This document shows positions 42,217 through 53,337 of a DNA stretch of 64,000 nt, in pieces. Numbering within the stretch: position 1 is the first letter of the stretch; each line of letters begins with the position of its first letter. The notes under the pieces are model-generated. The model was not told where the DNA came from and ran no database searches. It saw only the letters and a program-made list of their open reading frames with translations. Source of the stretch: Prasinococcaceae sp. CCMP 1430 (lineage: Eukaryota > Prasinodermophyta > Palmophyllophyceae > Prasinococcales > Prasinococcaceae); assembly GCA_013416795.1 (NCBI GenBank), contig RQSC01000116.1, positions 70,363 through 134,362 on the forward strand, written 5' to 3'. A program made the translations under genes and the position numbers.

Positions 42217-42304
42217 ATGACCTCGCCACACCGGCGCGAGCGAGCACACAAGCTCAGGCCAGGCACGGGCGCCGCCGGGCGTGCAAATCAAGTAGTATAG
42301 TAAG

Positions 42305-42328
42305 CTCTCCGGAGAGAGCGTTTGTACA
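42305..42328. promoter_or_regulatory. Convergent 3' region: CTCTCCGGAGAG palindrome plus TGTACA
   Basis: A 12-bp perfect palindrome (42305-42316) followed 6 bp later by TGTACA (42323-42328), between convergent stops at 42216 and 42403. Possible shared 3'-end signal; inference. Confidence 0.3.
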
Positions 42329-42402
42329 TACAGGGTCCTTCCGCGCGGCTGCCTCGCGAGGAGGGATAAGTGGTACAGCGGGGCGCACGCCACGGCTGGT
42401 GC

Positions 42403-44267
42403 TCAGCGCCGCCTGAATTTCTTGCCCTCACCCATGAGCTCGGCGTGCGCCTCCTCGTCATCCACACCACCACCGCGCACACCACCCATCGCGCGGCCTT
42501 TCTTGCGCTTCTTTGCGTCGCCCTCGCGCATGGTCTGTGCAGCCAGCCTGCCCGCGTCCTCCACGCGCGCGCGGAAGAGCATCACCTCCTCCTCGGTATG
42601 CTCAAACAGTTCCATCTTCTTGCCAGTGAGCGCCTCGATGCGCTGCAGTAGCTCCACGTCGTACTGCGTCACGAAGGCGACCGCGCGACCGCTTCGACCT
42701 GCGCGCGCTGTGCGTCCAACGCGGTGCACAAAATCCTTGGGGTTGGGCGGGATGTCGACGTTGAGCACCACGTCCACGGCAGGTATATCCAGGCCGCGCG
42801 CAGCAACGTCTGCGGATGCGCGCACGGATGCGATGGACGCATGCGCGGGATCGCAGAGCGCCGTGGAGCGTCAGCCATGGCACGCTCCCAAGGATCCACC
42901 GCAACTGCGCTCGCTCGTCGGCGCAGGCGCGCAGGCGCGCGCTTCGGCGGGTTGCTGTCCCCGGCGGCGCCACGCGTACTGGCCTCCTGTGGGCCGCCGC
43001 GGCACGCGCATCGGGGCGCGTCGCGAGGACGCGTCGCTTTCACCTGAGCATTTGATCCAGTCGCGTCATTGCATGACTCAGCACCGGCGTCCACTGCAGG
43101 ACTCGCTCCGCCCTCCTTCAACCCACCCCGCGAGGAGCCGGGCGTGTGCTCCCGCAGAGGGGCGAGTGAAGGGTTGCGAAGCTGCAACATAAACCTGGGC
43201 GCGGGCGCAGGCACGCAAGCGCAGACGCAACATTCGCACCCAGCCTGGCACGCGGGCGCGGGACCCCCATCCCCCCATCGCTCATCCCAACCAAGCCACG
43301 GGCAGCCGCCTGAGGCTACGCGCGCGCTCTGCGCACCTGTGGCCACGAGGATGGGCCTCTCGCCCGCCTTGAACATGGTGAGCGCCCCGAGGCGCTTGGG
43401 CTGCGACATCTGCCCGTGGATGGGCACCGCACCGAACCCCAGATTGCGCAGCAGCAGCGCTATACGCCTCGCGGACTCGCACGTGCGCACGAAGAGGATG
43501 GCCGTCGAGCCCGCGAGCTCGTTGAGCACGTAAGCCAGGTAGACGTCCTTGTGCATGGCGGGCAGGAAGAGGTATTGCTGGCGCAGGGTGTCGACTGTCT
43601 GGTACTTTGAGCTCACCTCAACCTTGACGGGCTCGCGCAGGCACGCACGCTGCAGCTTGGCCACCTTGGACGTCATGGTCGCGCTGAAGAGCAGCGTGTG
43701 GCGTTCGCGCGGAATGACGCGCACGAGCTCGTCAATCTCGGCCTCGAAGTCCATGTTGAGCAGGCGGTCGGCCTCATCGAGCACGAGCCACTTCAGATTG
43801 CGAAGGTTGAAGCCCTTGGTGTTCTTGAGGTGGTCCACGAGGCGGCCAGGCGTGCCGACGATGATGTGCGGCCGCTTGGCGAGCGCGACCGCCTGAGCCA
43901 TCATGTCGACGCCGCCGACCACCGTCGCGCAGCGCACGCCAATACAGCCGCCGAGGGCCTCAAATTGCTCAGCAATTTGGATGGCTAGTTCTCGCGTGGG
44001 CGAAAGCACCGCCGCATATAGCCTCTGCGGGCTCTCAAGCAGTGCCTGTAGCACAGGCAGCGCGAACGCGCCCGTCTTGCCTGAGCCCGTCTGCGCAAGA
44101 GCGATGACGTCCTTGCGCTCGAGCGTGTGCGGCAGCGACGCCGCCTGGATGGGCGATGGAGCGGGCCAGCCCAGGTCAGCGGCCGCCGACGCCAATTCCT
44201 CGCACACGCCCACCTCTTTGAATGCAGCGACCGCCTTCTCCGCCGCCTTGCCACTCAGCGGCGCCAT
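42403..44267 (-). CDS. DDX47: DEAD-box RNA helicase DDX47/Rrp3, two exons with a 527-bp intron
   Basis: Exons 44267-43337 and 42809-42403; 445 residues. Rrp3/DDX47 acts in the nucleolus in early 18S pre-rRNA processing. Motifs: Q ([17 protein letters not shown]), I AQTGSGKT, Ia SPTRELAIQ, Ib [62 protein letters not shown] restored across the splice ([14 protein letters not shown]) and [15 protein letters not shown]. The tail is Lys/Arg-rich and ends GKKFRRR, as in family members. LLNMDFE and the [14 protein letters not shown] region distinguish Rrp3 from other DEAD proteins. The intron is several times longer than others here and stays open in the upstream frame. Confidence 0.93.
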
Positions 44268-44944
44268 CGCCGTGCGCGTCCGCGCCCCCTGCGCCTGTGG
44301 TTGCGCCACCCTCCCTCTTGCCCTCGCGCCCAAGCGCGCCCGCGCGTGCCTGCGCCTGCCAGCCGGTCGCCGGCGCTCAGGTCGCGCCGGCCTTCCCGAG
44401 GCTCACACCTTCCAGCGCGCCCCGGCACAGGCGGCGGCGTCCGCTGTGTTTGCGCTGCAGCGCCGGCCGCACTAGTGCCTCCCGCGCGTGGGCGCGCCGC
44501 GATGGCTCGCGCTCCTCCTCGTCGCACGTGTGTGGCGCGACGCCGCGCGCACCCGCGCTGGCAGCCGCCGGCGCGGCGGCTGGCGGGCTGCGGCCGAGGA
44601 AAAAAAGGACCTCGACTAAAAAATGAATCCATTGTGACGTGGGCTCTCCCGTGGGACATATGTGGCGCGGCTTGTGCATTTGGACAAAAGTGCGTCGCGA
44701 CAGACAAAAGGCGCAATTTCGGGCATGAAAACGCGTCGAAAAGGGGGAGAAGAAAAAAGGCGGCGGCGGGCCTCCTCTGCCTGACCTGACCGCGACCGTC
44801 GGGAGCACGCTGTACAAGCTACAGCGTGAGGGGGGGAGGGACAGCGCGCGAGCATCGCCATCGCCACAGCGCGCGCGCCTGTCGCGCCTGCCCCTCCTGT
44901 GCCTGCTGCCTCCGAAGCGCGCGCACGTCGCGTCGCTGATCGCC
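44268..44944. other. Divergent promoter region DDX47 / membrane protein
   Basis: 677 bp. Moderately AT-rich between 44600 and 44760 with A-runs. Contains the 9-bp-stem dyad at 44806-44828 (separate entry). No gene supported. Confidence 0.4.
44806..44828. promoter_or_regulatory. Perfect inverted repeat, 9-bp arms, 5-bp spacer
   Basis: CACGCTGTA-CAAGC-TACAGCGTG. The arms are perfectly complementary. It sits 116 bp upstream of ATG 44945. Could be an operator-like dyad or a hairpin in the 5' leader. Confidence 0.4.
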
Positions 44945-45905
44945 ATGGGTCTCTTCACGGCGCTGGCGGGCGGCCGCGCGCCGTCGCGCCCGCAGATGTA
45001 CACGGGCTACGCGCTGCTCGTGCTGCTGCTTCTGCAGGTGCCGTGGTTCGCCGTTCAGCGGCCGTCGGGGGGTGTCGCCGAGGTGCGGCATGCGCCTGCG
45101 CGCGCGCACCCGCCGTTATCCATTTTACCCTCCCATCGTGTGCGCACCAGCACACCGCGCCCCCCTCCCCCCGCGCGCGCGCGACGAGAGGGCACGCGTG
45201 ACAGCGCCGCAGAGCTCAGCTGCTCCGCCGGGCCGTCCTCTTTCTCGCACGCGCGTGCCTCGAGCCAACGGGTACTCGTTCGCGGGTGCTGACGTAAGCT
45301 GCTGCGCCGCGCTGCAGTTTTCGCCGATGCGGATCGCGCTTGGCGAGCTGCTCGACCCTGAAGTGGGTGCAGTGTCTGAGACCTCGCGCGCAGGCCTGCA
45401 GGCGCTCGCGTACCCCGCAGCCGTCGGGCGCGCGGTCGTGCGTGGCATGCGCGGGCGCCGCATGCCCCGCATCCCCAAGTACAACGCTGATTTGCTCACC
45501 AGCTACAAAACCTCCAAGGTGCGCGACGTGATCCGCGGTGCGCTCGCCTCATCGGAAGCTGTCGCTGGAGAGAAGGAGGAGAACAAGCGCTGGACAGAGC
45601 TGCTGTGCGGCTGCTTCCTCGCGCTGTGCGGGGGCATCACGGCGCCGCTTCACCCGCCCAAGCTGTGCTTTTTCGGCGCAGCGCTGGTGGCATTCGTCGT
45701 GTACAAAAGCGGCGGCGCGCTCACGCCCACACCGGGCCTCGCCAGCTGCTTGCTGCTTGGCCTCGTCTGCATCATGCCCAGGCCCGCTCCGCGCCGCCTG
45801 CCAGCGAGAGCGCAGACGCAGGCGCAGGGGCAGGCAGCGCACGCGAAGAAGGCCGGCGGCGGCTCCGCGAAGAAGGCCAAGCGGAAGGCAAGGAAGGACG
45901 CGTAA
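44945..45905 (+). CDS. Membrane protein of unknown function, two exons
   Basis: Exons 44945-45082 and 45318-45905 (235-bp intron; GTGCGG donor, CTGACG branch-like motif, CGCTGCAG acceptor); 241 residues. A membrane helix sits near the N-terminus (YALLVLLLLQVPWFAVQ, about residues 22-38). The middle is basic and hydrophilic, including RGMRGRRMPRIPKYNADLLT. Two or three closely packed C-terminal helices follow (LLCGCFLALCGGITAPL; LCFFGAALVAFVVYKSG; GLASCLLLGLVCIMP). The tail is strongly Lys-rich (SAKKAKRKARKDA), suggesting a cytosolic or stromal C-terminus. No family recognised. Its stop is only 39 bp from the stop of the convergent PsbP-domain gene. Confidence 0.65.
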
Positions 45906-45944
45906 GGAAGCCGAATGTTTACATGCGGACCGTTCACATCGCGC

Positions 45945-47324
45945 TCAGAAGGGGGTGGGAACCGAGATGCTCACGAGGCCCTCGTCGGGTTTCCTGAACT
46001 TGCGCGTGGTGGGCGTCAGGCGAAACGACGCGGTGGCCGCACGCGCGAGGTCGCCACCGCCTGCGTCCCACACGCGCTCCGGCAATGTGAACTTCACAGA
46101 GTAGAAGTAGCCACCACGGAGCGCGGTGGCACTCGCGCACTTTGTCACCTGCGAGGCCGCGCGCGCGTCAGCACGGACGTATACGCGTACCCCCAGGCCG
46201 CGTGCGGTGGCGAGCTCTGCAGCGAGCACGCAGCAGGGCGTGCACGGCTGGCATGCCTGCACTGACAAGCGTCAAAGTTCACGTTTGCGCGCGGGTCATG
46301 CTCACGCACCTCGTCCCCGCCCTTCGGCTGCTGCTGACGCGGCGCGCCGATGCGCGAGGTCTCGTACAGGTAGTATGTCACGCCATCCTCGCCTTCCACC
46401 GTAGTGCTCTTCAGGGGTGCACATTCAAGGCGCATGGGTGTCAGCAACGCACGGAGCCGCGCACGCCCGTCTTTTTGCATACGCATGCTCGCGCGGACGC
46501 ACCGCGTCGATGTCCTCAAGGTTGTACCTCTCGCCCGTGGCGATGCGCCCCACGGAGCGGTCGGTGAGCACCGCGTTGGCCACGTCGCGCGCGCTCCACT
46601 CGGCCTCGTCCTTGCCGCCCACGAAGCGCGCCCCCTTGAGGGGAGTCACCTGCGCTCGCGCGTGCGCGTGAGCGTACAAGCACGAGGAGAGCCGGCGGAG
46701 TGTCAGCGCCTTGTCGGGGTGTCGCGACTCGCCGCTGGGTGGTGATTGGGCGACGCGCTCGCTCTAGCACTCCGCTGCTCCTCAACCCTTCGGCCCACCT
46801 CCAGCAGAGCTCGCACGCAAAAGACTCACCGCCACGGAGATCACCGCCGAGCCTTGCAGCGAGATCTGCTCGAAAACAATCTTGGCGCGCCCGTCCGGTG
46901 CGAGCGGCGGCGCATCAGCGTACGCGCGCGGCCGCCGGGCGACGAACCAAGGCACGCGCTGCGAGCACGTGCGCACACCAGGCATCGCATCGCGAGCGCA
47001 GCACCAGCGCTCGTGTCAGCTCCCCGTCACATTTGCACCGGCACAAGCATCACAGGCTATGCTCACGACGAGGCAACGGTGGGCGTGACTGCAGCACCCC
47101 GGGCTGGGCGGGGCACGCTGTGGGAGCTGCCTGAGGCCTCCGGCGCCACGCACCTCTCCCGTGGTCGTCGTCGTAGGGTAGGCGAACTCGTAGGCGTTGA
47201 TCTCGTCTGCGACGACACCGAACTCGGAGGCGGCACGCGCATCACGCGGCGCCACCAGCGCGCCGCCGAGGGAGAGCGCCGCCGCCGCGCCGCCGAACAG
47301 CGCGGCGCGCCTGCCGCCGTCCGC
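45945..47324 (-). CDS. PsbP-domain thylakoid-lumen protein, five exons, 5' end lost in assembly gap
   Basis: Exons 47324(gap)-47154, 46958-46830, 46649-46503, 46408-46310 and 46148-45945; all phase 0. The visible N-terminus has a twin-arginine lumen signal (GGRRAALFGGAAAALSLGGA, cleavage expected after DARA). PsbP-fold features: NAYEFAYPTTTTTGE/RVPWFVARRPRAY, KIVFEQISLQGSAVISVA (strand normally reading ENLSV), EAEWSARDVANAVLTDRSVG, VTYYLYETSRIG and GYFYSVKFTLPERVW. Relatives are extrinsic photosystem II proteins or PSII/NDH assembly factors (PPD proteins); the subtype is not clear. Its start and that of adenylate kinase face each other across the N gap. Stop lies 39 bp from the convergent gene. 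Confidence 0.8.
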
Positions 47325-47475
47325 NNNNNNNNNNNNNNNNNNNNNNNNNNNNNNNNNNNNNNNNNNNNNNNNNNNNNNNNNNNNNNNNNNNNNNNNNNNN
47401 NNNNNNNNNNNNNNNNNNNNNNNNNNNNNNNNNNNNNNNNNNNNNNNNNNNNNNNNNNNNNNNNNNNNNNNNNNN
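47325..47475. other. Assembly gap of 151 N
   Basis: A run of N bases. It removes the start codon of the PsbP-domain gene and the shared divergent promoter region with adenylate kinase. Confidence 0.99.
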
Positions 47476-47573
47476 GGGCGGCCGCGCCACACGCAGCGCA
47501 CGCCCCGCCGCGCCCCGCCGCGCCCCGCAGCGTCTCCGCACGACTGAGCGGGCGACGCTCGCGACCGGCCGCT

Positions 47574-49810
47574 ATGGCGCGCAAGGACGGCACGCCGGCC
47601 ATGCGCGCGCGCACGGAGTACGCGTACTCGACCGAGGTGTACGGAACGCTGCAGCGCATGCTGGCAAAGCTCCTCGAGGCTATGCCGGAGAAGCCGCTGC
47701 ACTACATGGTCGACTTTCTCAGTGAGGAGATCAAACGCGCCGAGCGCGTAGCCGCGCCCGCGCCCGAGCCCGAGCCCGAGCCCGCGCCCGAGCCCGAGCC
47801 TGCAGCGCCGCCGGCCTCCGCCGCCCCCGAGCCTGCGGATGAGGAGGCTGAAGAGGTCGAGGCCGCGCCGGCCAAGATTGAGGGCAAGAACATCATCTTC
47901 GTGCTCGGCGGTCCGGGTTCGGGCAAAGGCACGCAGTGCGAGCGCATCGTGGCAGATTTCGGTTTTGATCACTTCTCGGCAGGTGACCTGCTGCGCGCAG
48001 AGGTCACGTCCGGCAGTGAGGTCGGCATCATGTGTGCCAACCTAATGAAGGAGGGCAAGCTGGTGCCCGCGTCCGTCACCATGGGTCTGTTGCGCAAGTC
48101 CATCGAGGCGAGCACCGCCAGCGCCATCCTCGTCGACGGTTTTCCGCGCGCCCTCGATCAGAGCACCGTCTTCGAGAAGACCATTTGTGACAGCAAGGTG
48201 TGTGCGCATGCGGGCGCGTGCGCGTTCGAGAACTCCATCCGCGCCCGCTCCAAGGCACCTACGGTGTCGTGCAGAAGCTGCGCCCGCTCCGCTCCTGCAT
48301 GCTCTTGCGGTAGCATCCTGACTTCCTCACTCTGCGCTCAAACAAACGCTTGCGTGTGCGTCTGCGCTCGCGAACGCGCATCCGGCAGTTCACCCTCTAT
48401 TTCGATTGCCCCGAGGAGACCATGACGGAGCGCCTGCTCAAACGCGCCGAGACCTCGGGCCGTGCGGACGACAACACTGAGACCATCAAGAAGCGTTTCG
48501 GCACCTTCCAGTTGGTGTCGCTGCCGGTGGTGGAACATTACGAGAAACAGAACAAGGTGCACAAGATCTCGTCGGTGCCCGCGCCCGACGATGTGTACGC
48601 CGATGTGAAGGAGGTACTCGTAGGCGCGGGCTTCGCACCCAAGCCGTCACCGGGTCACTCTACCCTCAACAAGGACTTCATGGACGAGGCGGAGGCCGCC
48701 GAGGGGGCTGCGGAAGCCGTATCTGCACAGGAGGAGGCTGCGGATCCCGCTGCCGAGCCCGCGGCTGAGACTGGGGCGGAGGCGCCGGCAGAGGAGGCGG
48801 CACCTGCGGAGGTTGAGGTCGCGGCAGCGCCAGCAGAGGCCGAGGCCGAGCCGGCGCCCGCTGAGGAGGCCGCGCCGGATGCCGTGGAGCCAGCTGTCGA
48901 GGAGGCCGCACCTGGTGCTGAGGAGCCCGCTACTGAGGACGCCGCGCCCGCTGCTGAGGACGCCGCGCCCGCCGAGGAGGCCGCGCCCGCCGAGGAGGCC
49001 GCGCCTGCCGAGGAGGCCACGCCCGATGCCGGGGAGCCTGCTGCAAAGGAGGCCGTACCCGCCGCTGAGGACGTCGTCACCGATGAGGCGACACCCGCCG
49101 AGGAGACTGCGCCCGCTGCTGGTGAGGGCACACCCGCTGAGGATCCCGCTGCTGAGGAGGCTGCCCCCGCTACTGAAGAGCCCGCTGCTGAGGAGGCTGC
49201 CCCCGCTACTGAAGAGCCCGCTGCTGAGGAGGCTGCCCCCGCTACTGAAGAGCCCGCTGCTGAGGAGGCTGCCCCCGCTACTGAAGAGCCCGCTGCTGAG
49301 GAGGCTGCTCCCGCTGCTGAGGAGCCCGCTGCCGAGGAGGCTGCTCCCGCTGCTGAGGAGCCCGCCGCCGAGGAGGCTGCTCCCGCTGCTGAGGAGCCCG
49401 CCGCCGAGGAGGCTGCCCCCGCTGCTGAGGAGCCCGCCGCCGAGGAGGCTGCTCCCGCTGCTGAGGAGCCCGCCGCCGAGGAGGCTGCCCCCGCTGCTGA
49501 GGAGCCCGCCGCCGAGGAGGCTGCTCCCGCTGCTGAGGAGCCCGCCGCCGAGGAGGCTGCTCCTGCTGAGGAGGACGCGCCTGCTGTCGACGAGGCCGTG
49601 CCTGCTGCTGAGGAGGCTGCTGCCGAGGAGCCCGCTCCCGCCGCGGAAGAGCCTGAAGCCGGGACCCCCGAGCCCGATGCCGCCGCTGAGGAGGCGCCAG
49701 CCCCCGAGGCCGCGGCCGCACCTACTGAGCCCGTCGCCGAGGCCGAGGCCGAGGCTGCCCCCTCTGAAGTCGAGGCCGAGGCCGTGCCTGCTGAGGCTGC
49801 TGTTGAGTAA
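47574..49810 (+). CDS. Adenylate kinase with N-terminal RIIa/DPY30-like motif and long Glu/Ala/Pro repeat tail, two exons
   Basis: Exons 47574-48197 and 48389-49810 (191-bp intron, GTGTGT donor); 681 residues. Residues 15-50 (VYGTLQRMLAKLLEAMPEKP then LHYMVDFL) resemble the RIIa/DPY30 dimerisation helices that dock axonemal proteins. A Pro-Glu linker leads to the kinase: P-loop GGPGSGKGTQ (about residue 115), FSAGDLLRAEV, VDGFPRALDQ and, after the splice, FDCPEETMTERLLKRAETSG with RADDNTETIKKRF. It catalyses 2 ADP to ATP + AMP (or NMP phosphorylation). The lid is short. About 370 residues of acidic low complexity follow, containing a near-perfect 11-residue tandem repeat. The N-terminal motif suggests a flagellar ATP-buffering role; inference. 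Confidence 0.9.
49141..49565 (+). repeat. 33-bp in-frame tandem repeat (EEPAAEEAAPA)
   Basis: About 12 head-to-tail units. The first four carry a Thr (ATEEPAAEEAAP) and are nearly identical at DNA level; the later ones alternate two synonymous variants (GCTGCCCCC / GCTGCTCCC), showing higher-order duplication. Frame is preserved throughout. Confidence 0.85.
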
Positions 49811-50484
49811 AGCGCGCGCTGGTAGCGCCGGCTAGTGTAGCTAGTGGGCAGGCCCCGGGGGAAGAGAGGGAAGGGGCAGGCGCCTCGCGCGGGACGTGCG
49901 CGCCATGTACACATAGATAGTAATATTAACGCACGTGGATAGCACTGAGACGGCCGAGCCCCGCGCCTGAAGCGCACGGGCGCGGCGCCCCCAGCGGGCG
50001 GAACAGGTGCGCGTCTCCAACACATCTCAATCGCTCCTCCACGGAGAGCATACAGTACTATTTCGTCACATCAAATTACAATGCGGGGGTGGGGAAGGGG
50101 GAAAAGTAACGAACGAGCTGGGGCAGGGCTGAGGAATCAGGGAAACAATCAGTTCGTCGCCGAAAGCGGCACCGGCGGTGCGCGCTGCCGCGCGCTCGGG
50201 GAACCGGCGCATGCCAGTGCGGGCGTACTCAGGCGCGGGCGGCGATTCCCCACTTCCCCCTGTGATGCCCCCTCGCTCCTTGCATCCACTCTCTCTCCCG
50301 GCCGTGCCCGCCGCCCCGCGCCAGAACGCGCGCGCCGGGCGGGCTGCGCGCCGCGGGCGGGCTCGGCCCGCACGCGAGTGCGAGCGAGCGGTGTGAGTGC
50401 TGTTGTGGGCGGGCGGGTGGGTGAGTGCGGGGCTGCAAGGCGCTGGAGCCGGTTGAAGTGGCGCCGGCTCGCGCTCGAGGCGTC
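49811..50484. other. Spacer adenylate kinase / coiled-coil gene
   Basis: 674 bp between two + genes. TGTACA at 49906-49911 about 95 nt after the stop. An AT-richer stretch spans 49905-49945 and 50030-50080. No gene supported. Confidence 0.4.
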
Positions 50485-53119
50485 ATGCCCGGTCTTGTGA
50501 CGCTGCGCGCCGACCCCGCCCTTGCGCCGCGCGCGCGTGGCACCGGCGGCGGAGCGCCTATGCGCTCGATGGCCGTACAGCTCGAGGTCGCGCTGCGCGA
50601 GCGGCTAGCGGCCGTTGGGGCGCCACCCATCACAGAAGACGACGTCGACAGGTGCGCGCCCGAGCATGGGTGCATCCAGCGTAGGCGCTCGTACCATCAT
50701 ACACACAGGCATGCACTGCACCCAAGCAGACCTCGCGTGCGTGGGTACCGCTACCCCTCGTACGCGCGCATCACATGCTAGCGTACACAAGCGCGCTGAC
50801 TCCCTTGGCCATCCACCCACCCGGGCCCGCATGCGATTGTGCGGTCACGCGACTGCCCGCACCGACACCGTCGTGAAGCGCACCCGACGAGCAACGCCTG
50901 AGCGTGCACGTGGCCGCCCTCGATGCTGCACTCGACTCGGGCGCCCTCGGCGCGGCCGAGCGGCTCGTCCGCGCGTGTGCGGGCGAGTACAAGCGCGCGG
51001 TTTACTCGGTGCGTGACTGCGGTTGCGCATCCCGCGCCACTCGCGGCGCTCTCGCGCGTTCGGGCACGTGATCGCACGCGACCATGCGCGCGTGCGCGCG
51101 TACGCACTAATCCCGATCTCAATCCTTACCAGCACTTTGATCTGACGAGCGCACGAGCGTACCCGTCCGCTCTCGAACGCGCGCGCGAAGGACGCCCGAA
51201 CGCTCGCACCAATGGCGCCGGGCGAGATGGATGCACTTGTGGAGCGCGTGCCGTACTTTGTAGAGCTCCGCCACGAGAGACAGCGCGCGCGCGCGCTCGG
51301 AGACGACCTTTCGGCATCGCGCGACGAAGTGGGCGCGCTGCGCGGTGAACTTGCCGCGCTCACGCAGGCACGGGCAGGTGACGTCGCCGCGATTGCCGCC
51401 GCTGAGGCTTCGGCCGTGCGGCTTCGCGAGGAGCTTACCAAAGTGCGTGCGGAGCTCTCCGAAGCGCGTGCTTCCGCTGAAGAAGCGCGCAGGGGCGCGG
51501 TGCGCGCTCTAGATGCTGCGCAGTCAGCCACGCGTGCCGCGAATAGCGCCGCGTCTGCTGCTCAGGCGCGCGTCGCCGAGCTCGCGCGGGACCACCACGA
51601 GCAGGCGCGCGCGCGAGAGGTCTTCGTCGGCCTGCAGAGCGCTGCGGATACCGCTCGTGGTGCTCTCGATCCAGCTCTTGCCTCCTCCGCCCATGCTACC
51701 ACTGGCGCTTATCCGACTGCTCCCACCGATGCCCGCGGCGCTGACGTCGTTGCGAGATTCGCCGAGCTTGTTCCCGAGGCCGAAGTTGAGTCGGGTCTTG
51801 CCGAGACGGTGCGGTTGGCACGCCAGCTCCTGGTCCTACGCGACGCATGCGTGGACGACTACGACAGTGTGGTTGCACTAGATTACGCCAGCGCGGGCTT
51901 CGGCACCGAGGCGAGCGTTCCATATGAGGGCCCTCGCGCGGCCTTCGTTGAGCAGATGCGCGAGCTAGAGGAGGAACTCCTGCAGCTCGTTGCGCGCGCT
52001 AAAGTGCAGTGGCTCGAGGCGCGCAGCAGCGAAGGGAGTGCGCGAGAGGGCAGCGATAGCACTGGACACGGCGGACGAAACGTACGCACCGAAGCTTCGG
52101 GCGCGACAGTTGAGCGTGCGGTGGCGTCGCTCATTGCGGCGCCCACATCCACTCAGGCGCAGGGCGTGGGCCTTCCTGATGCTCGCGGGGATTTGCTGTG
52201 GGAGTGCTACCGCGAGCACTGCGAGCTAGCGGGCCTGCAGCGCGAGCACGTGCCGCTGCGGCCGCTGCATGTGCCGCTGTGCCGCCTCCTACAGATACTT
52301 GAAGGCGTCTTTGCGCACATGGCGCAGCGCAACGCGTGGGCCGCACGCGCGGGCGCGAAGCACGCGGGCACGAAAGAAAACAGCACAGCCAGCGAGCGGA
52401 CGAGTCCGCGCACAGGGAGCGAGGTCGAGGATGCACGCGGCGAGCGCCTTCTGCCGGGACGCGCGCTCTTCATGTACCTCGAGGAGCGCTACGTGGTCGG
52501 CGGCGTGGTGACTCTGGTGGCGCACGGCGTGCTGGCAGCGGTCGCGCGTCACGCACGCGCTCACGCCGTCGTGCGTCTTTTCGCGGGCGTGCTGACAGGC
52601 GAGGTGCACGAGGCAGCGCTCAGGCATACCATTGCGTGGAGGAAAGTGCTCGCGCAGGGCAGCGGCGGAGGTCATGAAAACGACGGCAACACGGATGGCA
52701 TAAATAGTGTGGCAGACTTCGGGGCGGCGCTGGCAGTGCTCTACGCCGGCGCGCGCGAGGACGACCTGCAGGACATCTTGAGCGCCTTCGCCACGCGCGT
52801 CGCCAACACCACCTCCACACCCACAACCGCGCTCGCGGTGGAGCTCCTCACGGAGCGCTTGCTCGCGAGCAACGAGGTGCGCCACCAAAAATTCGTGCGC
52901 ATCCTCAGCTGGAAAACCCCCGCGGGTCGCAGTTCTGTCGGTCGACAGGCCTTCATGCGCGTTGCTTTGCCACTCTTCCCGCATCGTGCGCCCGAGGAAG
53001 TGGCGAGCGCCTTCGCAGAGGCGGCCGCCGGCGAGTCGGGCTCGCTCGGCAGCGGTGCCGTGTCAATTGACGCGCTGGCGCACGTGCTATCGGTCATGGA
53101 GGCCGAGATGCTGCTGTGA
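50485..53119 (+). CDS. Large coiled-coil protein of unknown function, three exons
   Basis: Exons 50485-50651, 50879-51008 and 51191-53119 with phases 2 and 0; 741 residues. The acceptors were selected because they alone join the clearly coding frames (DDVD/SAPDEQRLSVHV and KRAVYS/DARTLAPMAPG). A coiled coil of about 120 residues follows (RARALGDDLSASRDEVGALR; LREELTKVRAELSEARASAE). Then comes a globular helical region (DLLWECYREHCELAGLQREH; RALFMYLEERYVVGGVVTLV). The C-terminal half has EF-hand-like spacing without convincing calcium loops (FGAALAVLYAGAREDDLQDI). The combination recalls ciliary or centrosomal scaffold proteins, but I cannot assign a family. Start at ATG 50485; ATG 50560 is an alternative. 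Confidence 0.65.
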
Positions 53120-53337
53120 TCCATTGGCACACTCGCGCGGGCCTGGCGGCGCCCCTCAACCAGCGCGCGGCATGTCTGCGTGCGCGTGCGCGCTAACGGA
53201 CGGACACGGGCCTTGGAGCCCCCGCTCTGCCCCCCTTCAGCGACCGCGCGCGCGCGCTTGTAAAGCCCCCACATTCGCTATATTACGCCATCCATGCTTG
53301 CAGCCGGCGCGCCCCGCGTGCTTGCTTGCCCCGTCCT

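Noticed and set aside
42810..43336. Treating this DDX47 segment as coding because the frame is open
   Set aside because: Helicase motif V is restored precisely only by removing it with GT-AG ends in phase 1.
46746..47574. Plus-strand open frame running through the N gap into adenylate kinase
   Set aside because: This stretch is antisense to the well-supported PsbP-domain exons. The kinase start at 47574 follows the gap, and the N codons have no evidential value.
49141..49565. CRISPR array
   Set aside because: Head-to-tail 33-bp units with no spacers, in frame inside a eukaryotic gene.
48655..50025. 456-residue open frame on the minus strand (Ala/Gly/Ser repeats) opposite the adenylate kinase tail
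   Set aside because: It is the mirror of the Glu/Ala/Pro repeat. It has no ordered region, and the plus strand is fixed by the kinase domain in the same exon.
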